From Candidatus Competibacteraceae bacterium (GTDB lineage: Bacteria; Pseudomonadota; Gammaproteobacteria; Competibacterales; Competibacteraceae), in assembly GCA_016713505.1 (NCBI GenBank), contig JADJPA010000001.1, positions 2,059,501 through 2,123,500 of the forward strand: 64,000 nucleotides of DNA. Direction: 5' to 3'. The translations under genes were made by a program, and so were the position numbers. The notes under the pieces were generated by a model. That model worked only from the letters and a program-made list of their open reading frames with translations, was not told where the DNA came from and searched no databases. The stretch's first letter is position 1. Every line of letters starts with the position of its first letter. Positions 8,840-16,034 of the stretch are shown piece after piece.

Positions 8840-8912
8840 GGCGGTTCCGCTGTCATAGGGCAAGGCCCCTTAGACCGGTGACTTTGCGTCACTACCTTTC
8901 GGTAGTTATGCC
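8840..8912 (-). promoter_or_regulatory. Cyclic di-GMP-I (GEMM-I) riboswitch aptamer, copy 1
   Basis: The minus strand carries the GEMM-I landmarks in order: GGCA; a 6-bp stem ACTACC/GGTAGT capped by a GAAA tetraloop; the junction GACGCAAAGTC; CACCGGTCTA; an AGGG/CCCT stem; then ATGACAGCGG. The base corresponding to G20 of the Vibrio Vc2 aptamer is G, as in c-di-GMP sensors, not A as in cGAMP variants. The aptamer starts about 16 nt after the predicted sigma-54 start site and ends 92 nt before the protease ATG. The second protease gene has the same element. Confidence 0.88.
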
Positions 8913-8938
8913 TTTTGCAGATCTTGCGGGGAATAACG

Positions 8939-8955
8939 TGCGAAGGGTATGCCAA
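8939..8955 (-). promoter_or_regulatory. Sigma-54-type (-24/-12) promoter of metalloprotease gene 1
   Basis: The minus strand reads TTGGCATACCCTTCGCA. GG and GC are spaced exactly as in the -24/-12 consensus TTGGCACG-N4-TTGCA, with mismatches at three flanking bases. Transcription would start near 8928, just before the riboswitch. The same element, with its GG and GC kept, precedes the paralog at 11697-11713. Confidence 0.6.
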
Positions 8956-8964
8956 CAGCGAGAA

Positions 8965-8983
8965 GCCCGCCTTCAGGGCGGGC
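8965..8983 (-). repeat. GC-rich inverted repeat insulating the protease 1 promoter
   Basis: GCCCGCC and GGCGGGC form a 7-bp all-GC stem around a 5-nt loop. It lies between the end of protease gene 2 and the sigma-54 element of gene 1. No long T run follows on the minus strand, so it could be a weak terminator or an mRNA-stabilising hairpin. Confidence 0.45.
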
Positions 8984-9046
8984 CATCGCTTTACTTCGCT
9001 GCAACCATCGACAAAAAGGCCATGCGCTCTCTTGGTCCTATCGCTC

Positions 9047-9079
9047 GTGGCAGCATTCTCCAGAGCCACGGGCTGCCAC
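9047..9079 (-). repeat. Inverted repeat downstream of metalloprotease gene 2
   Basis: GTGGCAGC (9047-9054) pairs with GCTGCCAC (9072-9079), an 8-bp stem with a 17-nt loop, 6 nt after the stop at 9085. No T tract follows, so it is at best a weak or Rho-assisted 3' end. Confidence 0.4.
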
Positions 9080-9084
9080 CAACA

Positions 9085-11499
9085 TCAATTTAAACAACCT
9101 TGATTGATAATTTGCCGAACCCGGCTCTGAAACTCTGGGGATTGCAGGAAGCTGCGTCGCACCTGATCCGAGGTTTGCGCCTTGGTATTCAATTGGTTGA
9201 CCCAATAATTGAAGCCGCCCAGATCGCCGCCTCGGCGCAGGAAACCGTAATATAAGTCCGCCACGTAGTCGCTACTGCTCCGGTTTCGGCCGCTATATTC
9301 AGCGCTCGCGGCAAACTGTCGGGAAATCGACTCCGCCTCCGCGTTCACCGCCGCCGCACTTTGGCATTGCGCTGTACGAAACCGGTTCAACCAGTAGCTA
9401 AAACCAGCGCTGTCGGGCAGGCGATTGAGAAAGCCTCGATAAAAATCCACCACCGCATTGATTTCGGCGCGGGCGCTTGCGTCGCCGTACAACCCTTGCA
9501 TGTAAGTGGCGAACTCGGTCGAAAACACGAACGAGAATAAGACCACGCTGCGCGGCAGACCGGCCGCCAATTGGTTGGTCCAGTAGCTCAATCCGCTGCT
9601 GTCGGGCGCGCGGTTGAAGAAAGTGCGGTAGATATCGGTGATGTACTGGCTATTGCTGGTGTTCTTGGCCAAATACTCAGTGCTGGTGAAGAACTGACCG
9701 GCCATCACCCGAAAGGCTTCACTGACATCGACCTCCAATCCTTCCAACCGGATGATTTCCGCTTGCCAGAACGCCAAGCCCCCCGCGTCTGGCGCACGAT
9801 TGAGAATCGATTGATAGTACTGGGCGATCAGGGTTTGGGCGGGGGCGCTGGCTGCGGTGAAGGTCGCCGTGACGCTGCGAGCGGCGCTCATCACAATTTG
9901 GCAACTGCCCGTACCGGAACAGGCTCCGCTCCAACCGTTGAAGGTAAAGCCGCTGGCCGGTGTGGCGCTAAGGCTCACACTGGTCCCGCTGGCGTAGTTC
10001 TCGCTGCAATCGCTGCCGCAGTTGATGCCGGCCGGACTGCTGCTGACCGTCCCGCTGCCCGATTTGCTCACCGTCAAGGCGTAGGTGGTGGGAGCCGGCG
10101 GCGTGACGACCTGGGCGCTGCGAAAGGCCGCCACGGCGGCGCGGGTGTTGTTGAGCGACAGGGTGTTGTTCGCTGAATTGGCCGCCGTTTCGCTGATCCC
10201 GCAGGCGATCCCGCCCGCGCAGGTGATCGCCGGATTCGAGAACTTGCCGATCCGGGGGTTGATGTAGCTCATCACCGTGCCGAAGGTGCCGCTGACGCCG
10301 TAACCGTACGAATAGGGATAGGCGCCAATCCCGCTGCCGGAGTTGGCCCGGTCGTGCAGGCTGCCCATGTTGTGGCCCAGTTCGTGGACGAAACTCAAAT
10401 CCAGACAGTAATAACCGGAGCCGTTGACATCTCGCCCGTCGCCGATGACCGAATAGCCGTAGTTGGCATAGCCTGAAATCGGTTGTCCGCCGTAACCGCC
10501 GACCCAAGCCACCCCGCAACTACCGCCCGAGGTGGTGTTATTGAACGGCCGGATCAGCGAAACCAAATCCGCGCCGTGGGTATCGCGCAACTTGGCGACA
10601 TCAGCCAGCGCCGGATCGCTGCCGTCGGTCAGCGCATCGAGCGCGCCATCATTGGTCGTGGTATCGCTATAGTTGACCTGCTGCTTATGGACGAGTCGCA
10701 GGTTGATATAAATACCGCTGTCGCGATAGGCCTGATTGGATAAGGCCACCAACTGATCCAGCCGGGCCGACAGGCCGCTGCCCAGCCGGCTGGCCAGGCC
10801 CGGCGTGTACAAAATCATCACGTCGATGGTGGCCGATGTGGTGTCGGCCGCCATCGGTACGGCCTGAGCGCCGGCTCCGCGCTTGCTGTTGAGCAGGGGC
10901 ATTTGAATGCCTTCCGGCAACGGAATGATGGCGTCATCCCCTGCTTCCATCGGCTTCAAACCCGCCGCTTGCGGATCGACCAACCACTCCCCACCGGCAT
11001 CGGACTCAATCAAAAACTCGCCGTCCGGGGTCAGGATACGGCCCGATGCGCCGTGCTCGCCGAAGGTGATGACGGCGCGGTAATCGTCGCCGTAATCCTT
11101 GAGATAACCCGACCAGGTGACGTTGCCGCTGGGGTGGTCCTGGCGGTTGTCGTAAACCAGCTCATAACTGACGCCGCGCGGCAGCGAAAACCGCGCCTTA
11201 GCCTGCAACGGCAGGTCAGCAATGGCCCGGTTGAGCCGGACCGCTTCGCGCCCGATCCCCGCACGGCTGGCGCGCATGGGTTGAGCGCCGGTGACTGAGA
11301 CCGGAGCAAACAGCTCCACGAGCTGATCCGGTGCGGCGGCTTGCGGCTCAGACTCGGCGGCCACCGCCGACAGCCCCGACGCCAGCAGCGTCAAACCGAG
11401 GGCGACCGCCCAGCGCCGCCGGAGCGGCAAGCGCCTTTGAACAGCTCGCAAAGAGCCGCTATCACTTTGAAAAACCGAACGATTAAAAAAATTAGCCAT
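9085..11499 (-). CDS. Secreted reprolysin-like zinc metalloprotease with beta repeat and DUF4214 modules (paralog 2)
   Basis: This 804-aa protein has the same signal peptide type (VALGLTLLASGLSAVAA), propeptide-like region and metzincin domain as paralog 1. HELGHNMGSLH starts at H372. It has only one cysteine-containing beta repeat (about residues 475-550). From about residue 555 a C-terminal region of some 250 aa holds three or four DUF4214-like units (YYQSILNRAPDAGGLAFW, YRTFFNRAPDSSGLSYW, YRGFLNRLPDSAGFSYW, YYGFLRRGGDLGGFNYW). The same region ends the beta-helix protein at 52630-54738, so it is a portable module, perhaps for secretion or surface attachment (inference). It is controlled by its own sigma-54-like promoter and c-di-GMP riboswitch. 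Confidence 0.9.
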   Translation of the reverse strand: MANFFNRSVFQSDSGSLRAVQRRLPLRRRWAVALGLTLLASGLSAVAAESEPQAAAPDQLVELFAPVSVTGAQPMRASRAGIGREAVRLNRAIADLPLQAKARFSLPRGVSYELVYDNRQDHPSGNVTWSGYLKDYGDDYRAVITFGEHGASGRILTPDGEFLIESDAGGEWLVDPQAAGLKPMEAGDDAIIPLPEGIQMPLLNSKRGAGAQAVPMAADTTSATIDVMILYTPGLASRLGSGLSARLDQLVALSNQAYRDSGIYINLRLVHKQQVNYSDTTTNDGALDALTDGSDPALADVAKLRDTHGADLVSLIRPFNNTTSGGSCGVAWVGGYGGQPISGYANYGYSVIGDGRDVNGSGYYCLDLSFVHELGHNMGSLHDRANSGSGIGAYPYSYGYGVSGTFGTVMSYINPRIGKFSNPAITCAGGIACGISETAANSANNTLSLNNTRAAVAAFRSAQVVTPPAPTTYALTVSKSGSGTVSSSPAGINCGSDCSENYASGTSVSLSATPASGFTFNGWSGACSGTGSCQIVMSAARSVTATFTAASAPAQTLIAQYYQSILNRAPDAGGLAFWQAEIIRLEGLEVDVSEAFRVMAGQFFTSTEYLAKNTSNSQYITDIYRTFFNRAPDSSGLSYWTNQLAAGLPRSVVLFSFVFSTEFATYMQGLYGDASARAEINAVVDFYRGFLNRLPDSAGFSYWLNRFRTAQCQSAAAVNAEAESISRQFAASAEYSGRNRSSSDYVADLYYGFLRRGGDLGGFNYWVNQLNTKAQTSDQVRRSFLQSPEFQSRVRQIINQGCLN
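9991..10556. repeat. 566-bp block identical to 7218-7783
   Basis: This is the partner of the block in metalloprotease gene 1, covering the catalytic zinc site of gene 2. It is identical base for base on my reading, while flanking coding sequence (for example 10557-10723) is clearly diverged. Confidence 0.9.
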
Positions 11500-11558
11500 G
11501 ATGACTGCACGCCTTGAACGATGCCTGTGCGGTCTCTGGCCAAGCCATCTACGCAGAG

Positions 11559-11586
11559 AAAAGCCAACGCGCCGCGAGCGGCGTTG
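11559..11586 (-). terminator. Terminator-like hairpin in the expression platform of riboswitch 2
   Basis: On the minus strand CAACGCCG, loop CTCG, CGGCGCGTTG, then GCTTTTCT. Stem and T tract match the copy before protease 1. The only change is in the loop, as expected for a selected RNA structure. Confidence 0.55.
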
Positions 11587-11591
11587 AATCT

Positions 11592-11664
11592 GGCGGTTCC
11601 GCTGTCATAGGGCAAGGCCCCTTAGACCGGTGACTTTGCGTCACTACCTTTCGGTAGTTATGCC
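11592..11664 (-). promoter_or_regulatory. Cyclic di-GMP-I (GEMM-I) riboswitch aptamer, copy 2
   Basis: These 73 nt are identical in sequence to the aptamer at 8840-8912. They include the GAAA-capped ACTACC/GGTAGT stem, GACGCAAAGTC, the AGGG/CCCT stem and ATGACAGCGG. The aptamer lies 22 nt after the predicted sigma-54 start and 92 nt before the ATG of metalloprotease 2. Sequence around the aptamer and terminator is conserved between copies, while the promoter-proximal leader differs. This marks the aptamer-terminator block as the functional unit. Confidence 0.88.
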
Positions 11665-11696
11665 TTTTGCAGATTGACTCTTGCACAGAGGAAAAT

Positions 11697-11713
11697 TGCG
11701 AATAGTATGCCAA
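11697..11713 (-). promoter_or_regulatory. Sigma-54-type (-24/-12) promoter of metalloprotease gene 2
   Basis: The minus strand reads TTGGCATACTATTCGCA, matching the copy before gene 1 except for two central spacer bases. The -24 GG and -12 GC are correctly spaced. Predicted start is near 11686, upstream of the riboswitch. Confidence 0.6.
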
Positions 11714-11790
11714 GAGTTACTAATTTTTGAAATAATGCTGATTATTAACTTGATGGTTGCTTGTTGCAAGACGTGGAGCGTATCCCATTC

Positions 11791-12198
11791 ATGAATCACT
11801 TTATCCGCTTCAGTACCGGCCGATCCCAACAGCTGATCGACATTACCGAGCGCGTGCGCGCCGTCGCGCGTGAAAGCAAGGTCACGAATGGCTTGATCAA
11901 CGTCTACGCGCAAGGCGCGACCGCCGCCATCATGATTCAGGAAAATTGGGATGAAAGCGTGCCGCTGGATGTAATCAGCCTGCTGCGCAAATTGATCCCG
12001 TCCGGCGTTTGGCTGCACGACCAACAAGACGGCAACGGCGATGCTCACCTGAAGGCAGGTTTGGTCGGCCCGTCCGAAACCATTCCGATCATCGACGGGA
12101 AATTAGGCTTATCCACTTGGCAGGGGATTTTTTTCTGCGAATTCGACGGGCCGCGTTCAAACCGGACCGTGGTTTGCACGGTGCTGCCGGCGGGCTAA
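11791..12198 (+). CDS. yjbQ: YjbQ/UPF0047 family protein (secondary thiamine-phosphate synthase type)
   Basis: The 135-aa protein matches the YjbQ family throughout: an N-terminal RSQQLIDITERV, the central GLINVYAQGATAAIMIQENWDE, HLKAGLVGPSETIPIIDGKLGLSTWQGIFFCEFDGPR, and a short C-terminal strand. Family members form small trimers with a metal site. E. coli YjbQ has weak thiamine-phosphate synthase activity, but its real role is uncertain. I placed the start at the ATG at 11791 (MNHFIRF), which gives the family length. Alternative TTG codons 10 codons upstream are unlikely. It stands alone between the riboswitch region and a convergent cytochrome c gene. Confidence 0.88.
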   Translation: MNHFIRFSTGRSQQLIDITERVRAVARESKVTNGLINVYAQGATAAIMIQENWDESVPLDVISLLRKLIPSGVWLHDQQDGNGDAHLKAGLVGPSETIPIIDGKLGLSTWQGIFFCEFDGPRSNRTVVCTVLPAG

Positions 12199-12232
12199 GC
12201 CCACCGGCGCGAGCGACCCGTCAAGCGGTTCT

Positions 12233-12643
12233 TCAGTGTTTGCCAGGGGCCATCGGCACGCCCCGGCGTTCGTAATTGATATAGGCTTGGATGGCGACCA
12301 TGCGCGGATCGTCGAGCGCCATCGGCTGTCCTTCCGCCGGATTGCGGATACACCAGTTGATCATATCCGCCACCAGCGCCACCTTTCCGATTTGTTTTTG
12401 AAATTTGGGATAGGTCTCCGGATGGGTGTTGGCGGCGTTGGGGTGGCATTGGGCGCAAGAGACGCCGTTGCTGCCCAACGCGCGCGTCCATAGATCGCGT
12501 CCCTGTTTCACCACCTCCATGAATTGACCTTCCCAACGCTTTAAATCGTCTTGGGTAAATTCATCGGCCCGCGCGGGCGACACGCTCGCCGCTCCGACCG
12601 CGAGCAACAACAGAACCGAATTGACCAGCCTTGATGAACGCAT
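12233..12643 (-). CDS. Periplasmic monoheme cytochrome c
   Basis: The 136-aa precursor has a Sec signal (VNSVLLLLAVGAASVSPARA, cleavage near residue 27) and a single CAQCH heme site at C63-H67. QPMAL near the C-terminus could supply an axial methionine. The C-terminal half (INWCIRNPAEGQPMALDDPRMVAIQAYINY) resembles SoxA- and TsdA-type cytochromes in a general way, but I cannot assign a specific family. It is the last gene of the operon with the Tat metallophosphoesterase (12-nt gap) and the di-heme peroxidase. It is therefore a plausible electron carrier for that peroxidase (inference). Confidence 0.8.
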   Translation of the reverse strand: MRSSRLVNSVLLLLAVGAASVSPARADEFTQDDLKRWEGQFMEVVKQGRDLWTRALGSNGVSCAQCHPNAANTHPETYPKFQKQIGKVALVADMINWCIRNPAEGQPMALDDPRMVAIQAYINYERRGVPMAPGKH

Positions 12644-12655
12644 CGGCGTTTTCTC

Positions 12656-13729
12656 CTAAAAATGAACTTGAGGCGGGATGCGATTTTCCGCAAGTTGATA
12701 GGTGGTATCCTCCGGTTGGCCGGTCTTGGGATTGAAGGCCACGGCGCGGCTGGTGTTGTTATACAGGTTGTAGCGTAGGTCCACGTTACCCGTCGCGACG
12801 TTGATAAATTGCCAGCCGGTCGCATCGCGCTCGAAAAAAGGATCGGCTCGATTCATCGGCACGGTCAGCTTGGGCAAATGCTGTTCGACTTGCGCGTAAG
12901 TCGAGGGATAAGGCCAAGGCCACGCCGTCGCCATCACCGCGTGAAAGCTGATATTGCCGATCTGGTTGTATTGAATCTGATGGACGTGGCCGTAAATGAC
13001 CGTGACTTTATTGAAAGGCTGCAATAGCGCTTGGATTTGTTCGGCGTCTTCCGTCCAGAAATTCCAACCCTTGTAAATCTTCTGAAGGGGTGAATGCGAA
13101 AACACGACGATGGGGGTGTCCTTGCTCACCTTTTGCAAATCGTTTTGCAACCATTGTCGTTGTTGCTCCCCCACCATGAACGGCGAACCGTTGGGGTTAT
13201 CCAGCCCCGCCATTTCCAACATCCGCTGCTCCGGGGTCGGCCAACGGTTGTGCGTCCACTCATCGTAAGTCAGCACGCTGTTCAACACGATGAAATGCAC
13301 GCCTTTATGATCGAAACTATGGTATTGAGGGCCGAACAGTTTTTCCCAGTGTTGTCCCAAATCCAGATAATAATCGTGCTCGCCCATCACGTAGTGCACT
13401 TTGCCGCTCAACGCTGACATGATTTCAGCGCCATGATCCAGTTCGGCCTTGGCGCCGAGCTGCGCGAGATCGCCTCCGTAGATGATGAAATCAGGCTTGG
13501 GCGTCATTAGGTTGGCTTCCGCGACTGCCCGGATCAAGCCACGGTCCCAATTGCGGACGAATTCCGTTCCCCTGATATGTTGGATGTGTGAATCCGAAAT
13601 ATGGGCGAAGGTAAAATTCTCCGCGCTGTTGGCGAAGGCCAATTCCACCAGGCTGACCGGCAACGCGCCGACGGCGGCCAGCGCGCCGGCTCCTTTCAAA
13701 AATTCTCGACGGCTGATTTGCGTGCTCAT
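12656..13729 (-). CDS. Tat-exported metallophosphoesterase
   Basis: This 357-aa protein begins with a twin-arginine signal (SRREFLKGAGALAAVGALP, residues 6-24). The calcineurin-like metallophosphoesterase motifs follow: ISDSHIQH (D46, H48), YGGDLAQLG, GEHDYYLD in place of the usual GNHD, VVFSHSPLQ, and YGHVHQIQYNQ. It should be a periplasmic bimetal hydrolase. The substrate (a phosphoester, possibly a nucleotide or phospholipid headgroup) is unknown. Its ATG overlaps the stop of the upstream peroxidase gene by 4 nt, so the two are translationally coupled. Linkage of a phosphoesterase to a cytochrome peroxidase and cytochrome c under an OxyR-like operator is unusual. Confidence 0.88.
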   Translation of the reverse strand: MSTQISRREFLKGAGALAAVGALPVSLVELAFANSAENFTFAHISDSHIQHIRGTEFVRNWDRGLIRAVAEANLMTPKPDFIIYGGDLAQLGAKAELDHGAEIMSALSGKVHYVMGEHDYYLDLGQHWEKLFGPQYHSFDHKGVHFIVLNSVLTYDEWTHNRWPTPEQRMLEMAGLDNPNGSPFMVGEQQRQWLQNDLQKVSKDTPIVVFSHSPLQKIYKGWNFWTEDAEQIQALLQPFNKVTVIYGHVHQIQYNQIGNISFHAVMATAWPWPYPSTYAQVEQHLPKLTVPMNRADPFFERDATGWQFINVATGNVDLRYNLYNNTSRAVAFNPKTGQPEDTTYQLAENRIPPQVHF

Positions 13730-14883
13730 GGCTTCCTCCCGGCTGGTTTGGCGGCGGGCTGGGCGGCGGGCTGGGCGGCCGTCGCCACCTTGGCGAATTG
13801 CGGGCTGGTCAGCGCTTCCATAAAGGCGACCAAATCATCGATTTGCGCGTCGGTCAAATTCAACGGACGGATGCCCCCGCTCAGGTAGGGGTTCACCCGT
13901 TCGCCTTTTTGATTCACGCCGCCGTTGTTGTAATGCACCATGACTTCACGAAGCGTCTTGAGGCTGCCATCGTGCATATAGGGTGCTGTTACGGCGACAT
14001 TGCGCAGCGTGGGCGTTTTGAAGGACCCCAATTCATCGATCAAGCTGGTGACCGCGAAACGACCGAGTTCGGAGGTTTTCTTGTCGCCCAGCACGGCTTT
14101 ATCGACGTTTACACCTTGAGCCTTGGCCTGTAAAAACGATGTCGCCAAACCGGGAACCTGATCTTGAATTTGGTTGATGCCGATACCGATGTTATGAAAC
14201 CGGCTGTCGGTAAACAGCGCGTGATTGTGCTCGATGGTATGGCAGGACACGCAGCGACCTTCGTTGAGAAACAATGAAAACCCGCGCACTTGCGCTGGGG
14301 TCATGGCTTTTTTCTCTCCGCCGAAATAATAATGGTCGAAAGGCGAATCCCCGGCGATCAACGTTCTTTCAAACGCGGCGATGGCTTTGGACACTTCATC
14401 CATGGTGATGCCGTCGCCGGATTTAGCGAAGACGGCTTGAAACGCTTTTTGATAATCGGGATCGGTTCTGGCGATTTCCAGCACCGGATCGTGATTGGGT
14501 AGCGCCATTTCCACCGGATTCAACAGCGGTTGCATGGATTGGCGCTCCAAGCTGGGTTCGCGCCCATCCCAAAACTGGGATTTAAAATAGGCGGCATTGA
14601 TGACGGTGGGCGCGTTGCGCGTGCCCCTCAATCCCTGAATGCCTTCGGAAACCGTCTTTAAATCGGTAAACGCCTTATCCGACGCGTGGCAATGGGCGCA
14701 GGCGATGTCGCCCGTGGTGCTGAAGCGCCGGTCGTTAAATAATTTTGCGCCCAGCGCGATCTTTTCCGGGGTTTGCGGGTTATCGACGGGGATGGGTAAC
14801 GGCGGCAACCCCAAAGGTTCTGAGTGCGCCAGTTGGGTTATGATCAACGCACCCAATAATGAAATGACCTGCTTGTGCATCAT
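13726..14883 (-). CDS. Di-heme cytochrome c peroxidase (CCP/MauG family)
   Basis: From the ATG at 14883 the protein has 385 aa, with a short Sec signal (VISLLGALIITQLAHS). It has two c-type heme sites, CAHCH (about 62-66) and CVSCH (about 211-215), and the distal region TPTLRNVAVTAPYMHDGSL. That region supplies the methionine ligand (about M303) typical of bacterial peroxidases. It reduces H2O2 in the periplasm using cytochrome c electrons. A longer frame exists, but AGGAG at 14889-14893 sits just before this start and the extension would include the operator repeat. C-terminal AAQPAAQPAAKP repeats look like a flexible tail. It is divergent from oxyR. Confidence 0.92.
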   Translation of the reverse strand: MMHKQVISLLGALIITQLAHSEPLGLPPLPIPVDNPQTPEKIALGAKLFNDRRFSTTGDIACAHCHASDKAFTDLKTVSEGIQGLRGTRNAPTVINAAYFKSQFWDGREPSLERQSMQPLLNPVEMALPNHDPVLEIARTDPDYQKAFQAVFAKSGDGITMDEVSKAIAAFERTLIAGDSPFDHYYFGGEKKAMTPAQVRGFSLFLNEGRCVSCHTIEHNHALFTDSRFHNIGIGINQIQDQVPGLATSFLQAKAQGVNVDKAVLGDKKTSELGRFAVTSLIDELGSFKTPTLRNVAVTAPYMHDGSLKTLREVMVHYNNGGVNQKGERVNPYLSGGIRPLNLTDAQIDDLVAFMEALTSPQFAKVATAAQPAAQPAAKPAGRKP

Positions 14884-14953
14884 GCGCTCTCCTATGATCA
14901 GCGAGCCCATGGAACCTCGGCTCAATTTAGAGTCTAGAAGTGCGATACCTGCC

Positions 14954-15035
14954 ATCAAGCTCATTTTTTCGATAGGCCTTATCGATAAATTCGATCAAGC
15001 TCATTTTTTCGATAGGCCTTATCGATAAATTCGAT
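14954..15035. promoter_or_regulatory. Tandem 40-bp repeat carrying OxyR-like half-sites between peroxidase operon and oxyR
   Basis: Two perfect copies of a 40-bp unit (14954-14993, 14994-15033) plus 2 bp fill most of the divergent intergenic region. Each unit holds ATAG-N7-CGAT, at 14972-14986 and 15012-15026. The second unit is followed after a further 7 bp by ATAG (15034-15037). OxyR tetramers bind four ATAG/CTAT-type half-sites spaced by 7 bp, so the spacing fits. Forty base pairs is close to four helical turns, so both copies face the same side of the DNA. Confidence 0.65.
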
Positions 15036-15054
15036 AGCGTCAGGAGGTTGATCA

Positions 15055-15990
15055 ATGCCGCCACCGGAATTGCACATCACGCTACAAGAATTGCGTTATT
15101 TAGTCGCTGTCGCCGAGGAAAAACATTTCGAACGCGCGGCTGAACTTTGCCACGTCAGTCAATCGACGTTGAGCGCCCAGCTTAAAAAACTGGAGGATCA
15201 ACTCAACGTCACGCTATTCGATCGCAGCCAGCGCCAAGTCACTCCGACGCCAGTGGGCCGAGAAATCATCGCTCAGGCCCGCCTGACCTTGGAGGAAGCG
15301 GATAAAATCCAAGAAATCGCCTTGCAACGGCTCGATCCGATGCAAGGTTCCCTGCGCGTCGGCATCATCCCCACGCTGGGTCCGTATTTGATGCCGGCCA
15401 TTCTGGCGCGGCTGAAAACGGTTTATCCGAAACTGCGGCTGTTCCTGCGCGAGGATTTGACCGACCATTTGCTGCGCCAACTGCGCGGCGGTCAGCTCGA
15501 TGTGCTGCTCATGGCGCTTCCGGTAAAAAGCGAGGGGGTCGAAACCCTGGCGCTGTTCGAGGAACCGTTCCAAGTCGCGCTGCCGGCCGGCCATCCCTTG
15601 ACCGCGCGCGTCCAGATCAGGGAAAGGGATTTGAGGGACTACCGCATCTTGCTGCTGGAGGAAGGCCATTGCTTGCGCGATCAAGCGCTGGCGCTTTGTG
15701 AGTCGCCCCAAGTGATTGAGGAATTTTCGGCGACCAGTCTGGAAACCTTGCGGCAGATGGTGGCGGTCGGGATCGGTCTCACCCTGTTGCCGGAGTTGGC
15801 CATCCGCCTAGCCCAAACCGCCGATTACCAGCATTTGATCGAAATCCGCCCGTTCGCGCCGCCGGCCCCCACCCGCGCCATCGGTTTGGTGTGGCGTCGG
15901 AATTTTCCCCGCCAAGCGGCCGTCGAACGGCTGGCGGAGGTCATTCAGAATCATCTACCAGCCGGCCTTACTCACGCCGCAAGGCCCTAG
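15055..15990 (+). CDS. oxyR: Peroxide-sensing LysR-type regulator OxyR
   Basis: This 311-aa protein has the LysR N-terminal winged helix-turn-helix (LQELRYLVAVAEEKHFERAAELCHVSQSTLSAQLKKLE) and a periplasmic-binding-protein-like effector domain. The redox cysteines of OxyR are present in the right context and spacing: EEGHCLRDQALALC, C206 and C215, nine apart like E. coli C199 and C208. It should activate peroxide defence when oxidised. AGGAGGT (15042-15048) is an excellent ribosome site before the ATG. It is divergent from a cytochrome peroxidase operon across a duplicated OxyR-like operator, which suggests it controls both that operon and itself. Confidence 0.95.
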   Translation: MPPPELHITLQELRYLVAVAEEKHFERAAELCHVSQSTLSAQLKKLEDQLNVTLFDRSQRQVTPTPVGREIIAQARLTLEEADKIQEIALQRLDPMQGSLRVGIIPTLGPYLMPAILARLKTVYPKLRLFLREDLTDHLLRQLRGGQLDVLLMALPVKSEGVETLALFEEPFQVALPAGHPLTARVQIRERDLRDYRILLLEEGHCLRDQALALCESPQVIEEFSATSLETLRQMVAVGIGLTLLPELAIRLAQTADYQHLIEIRPFAPPAPTRAIGLVWRRNFPRQAAVERLAEVIQNHLPAGLTHAARP

Positions 15991-16034
15991 CCGCCCGGCC
16001 GAACGCCGGCCCCGCCGTCGATCGAGCGCGCGGA

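Noticed and set aside
8965..9079. Mobile element remnant between the two protease genes
   Set aside because: Only short inverted repeats are present. There is no transposase fragment, target-site duplication or paired terminal repeats.
11391..11615. 74-codon minus-strand frame across riboswitch 2 and the protease 2 start
   Set aside because: It covers the expression platform of the riboswitch. The paralogous region does not keep the frame as a gene, and RNA structure explains the conservation.
14884..14964. N-terminal extension of the di-heme peroxidase
   Set aside because: The extra 27 codons run toward the operator repeat, have no signal-peptide character, and a good ribosome site precedes the internal ATG at 14883.
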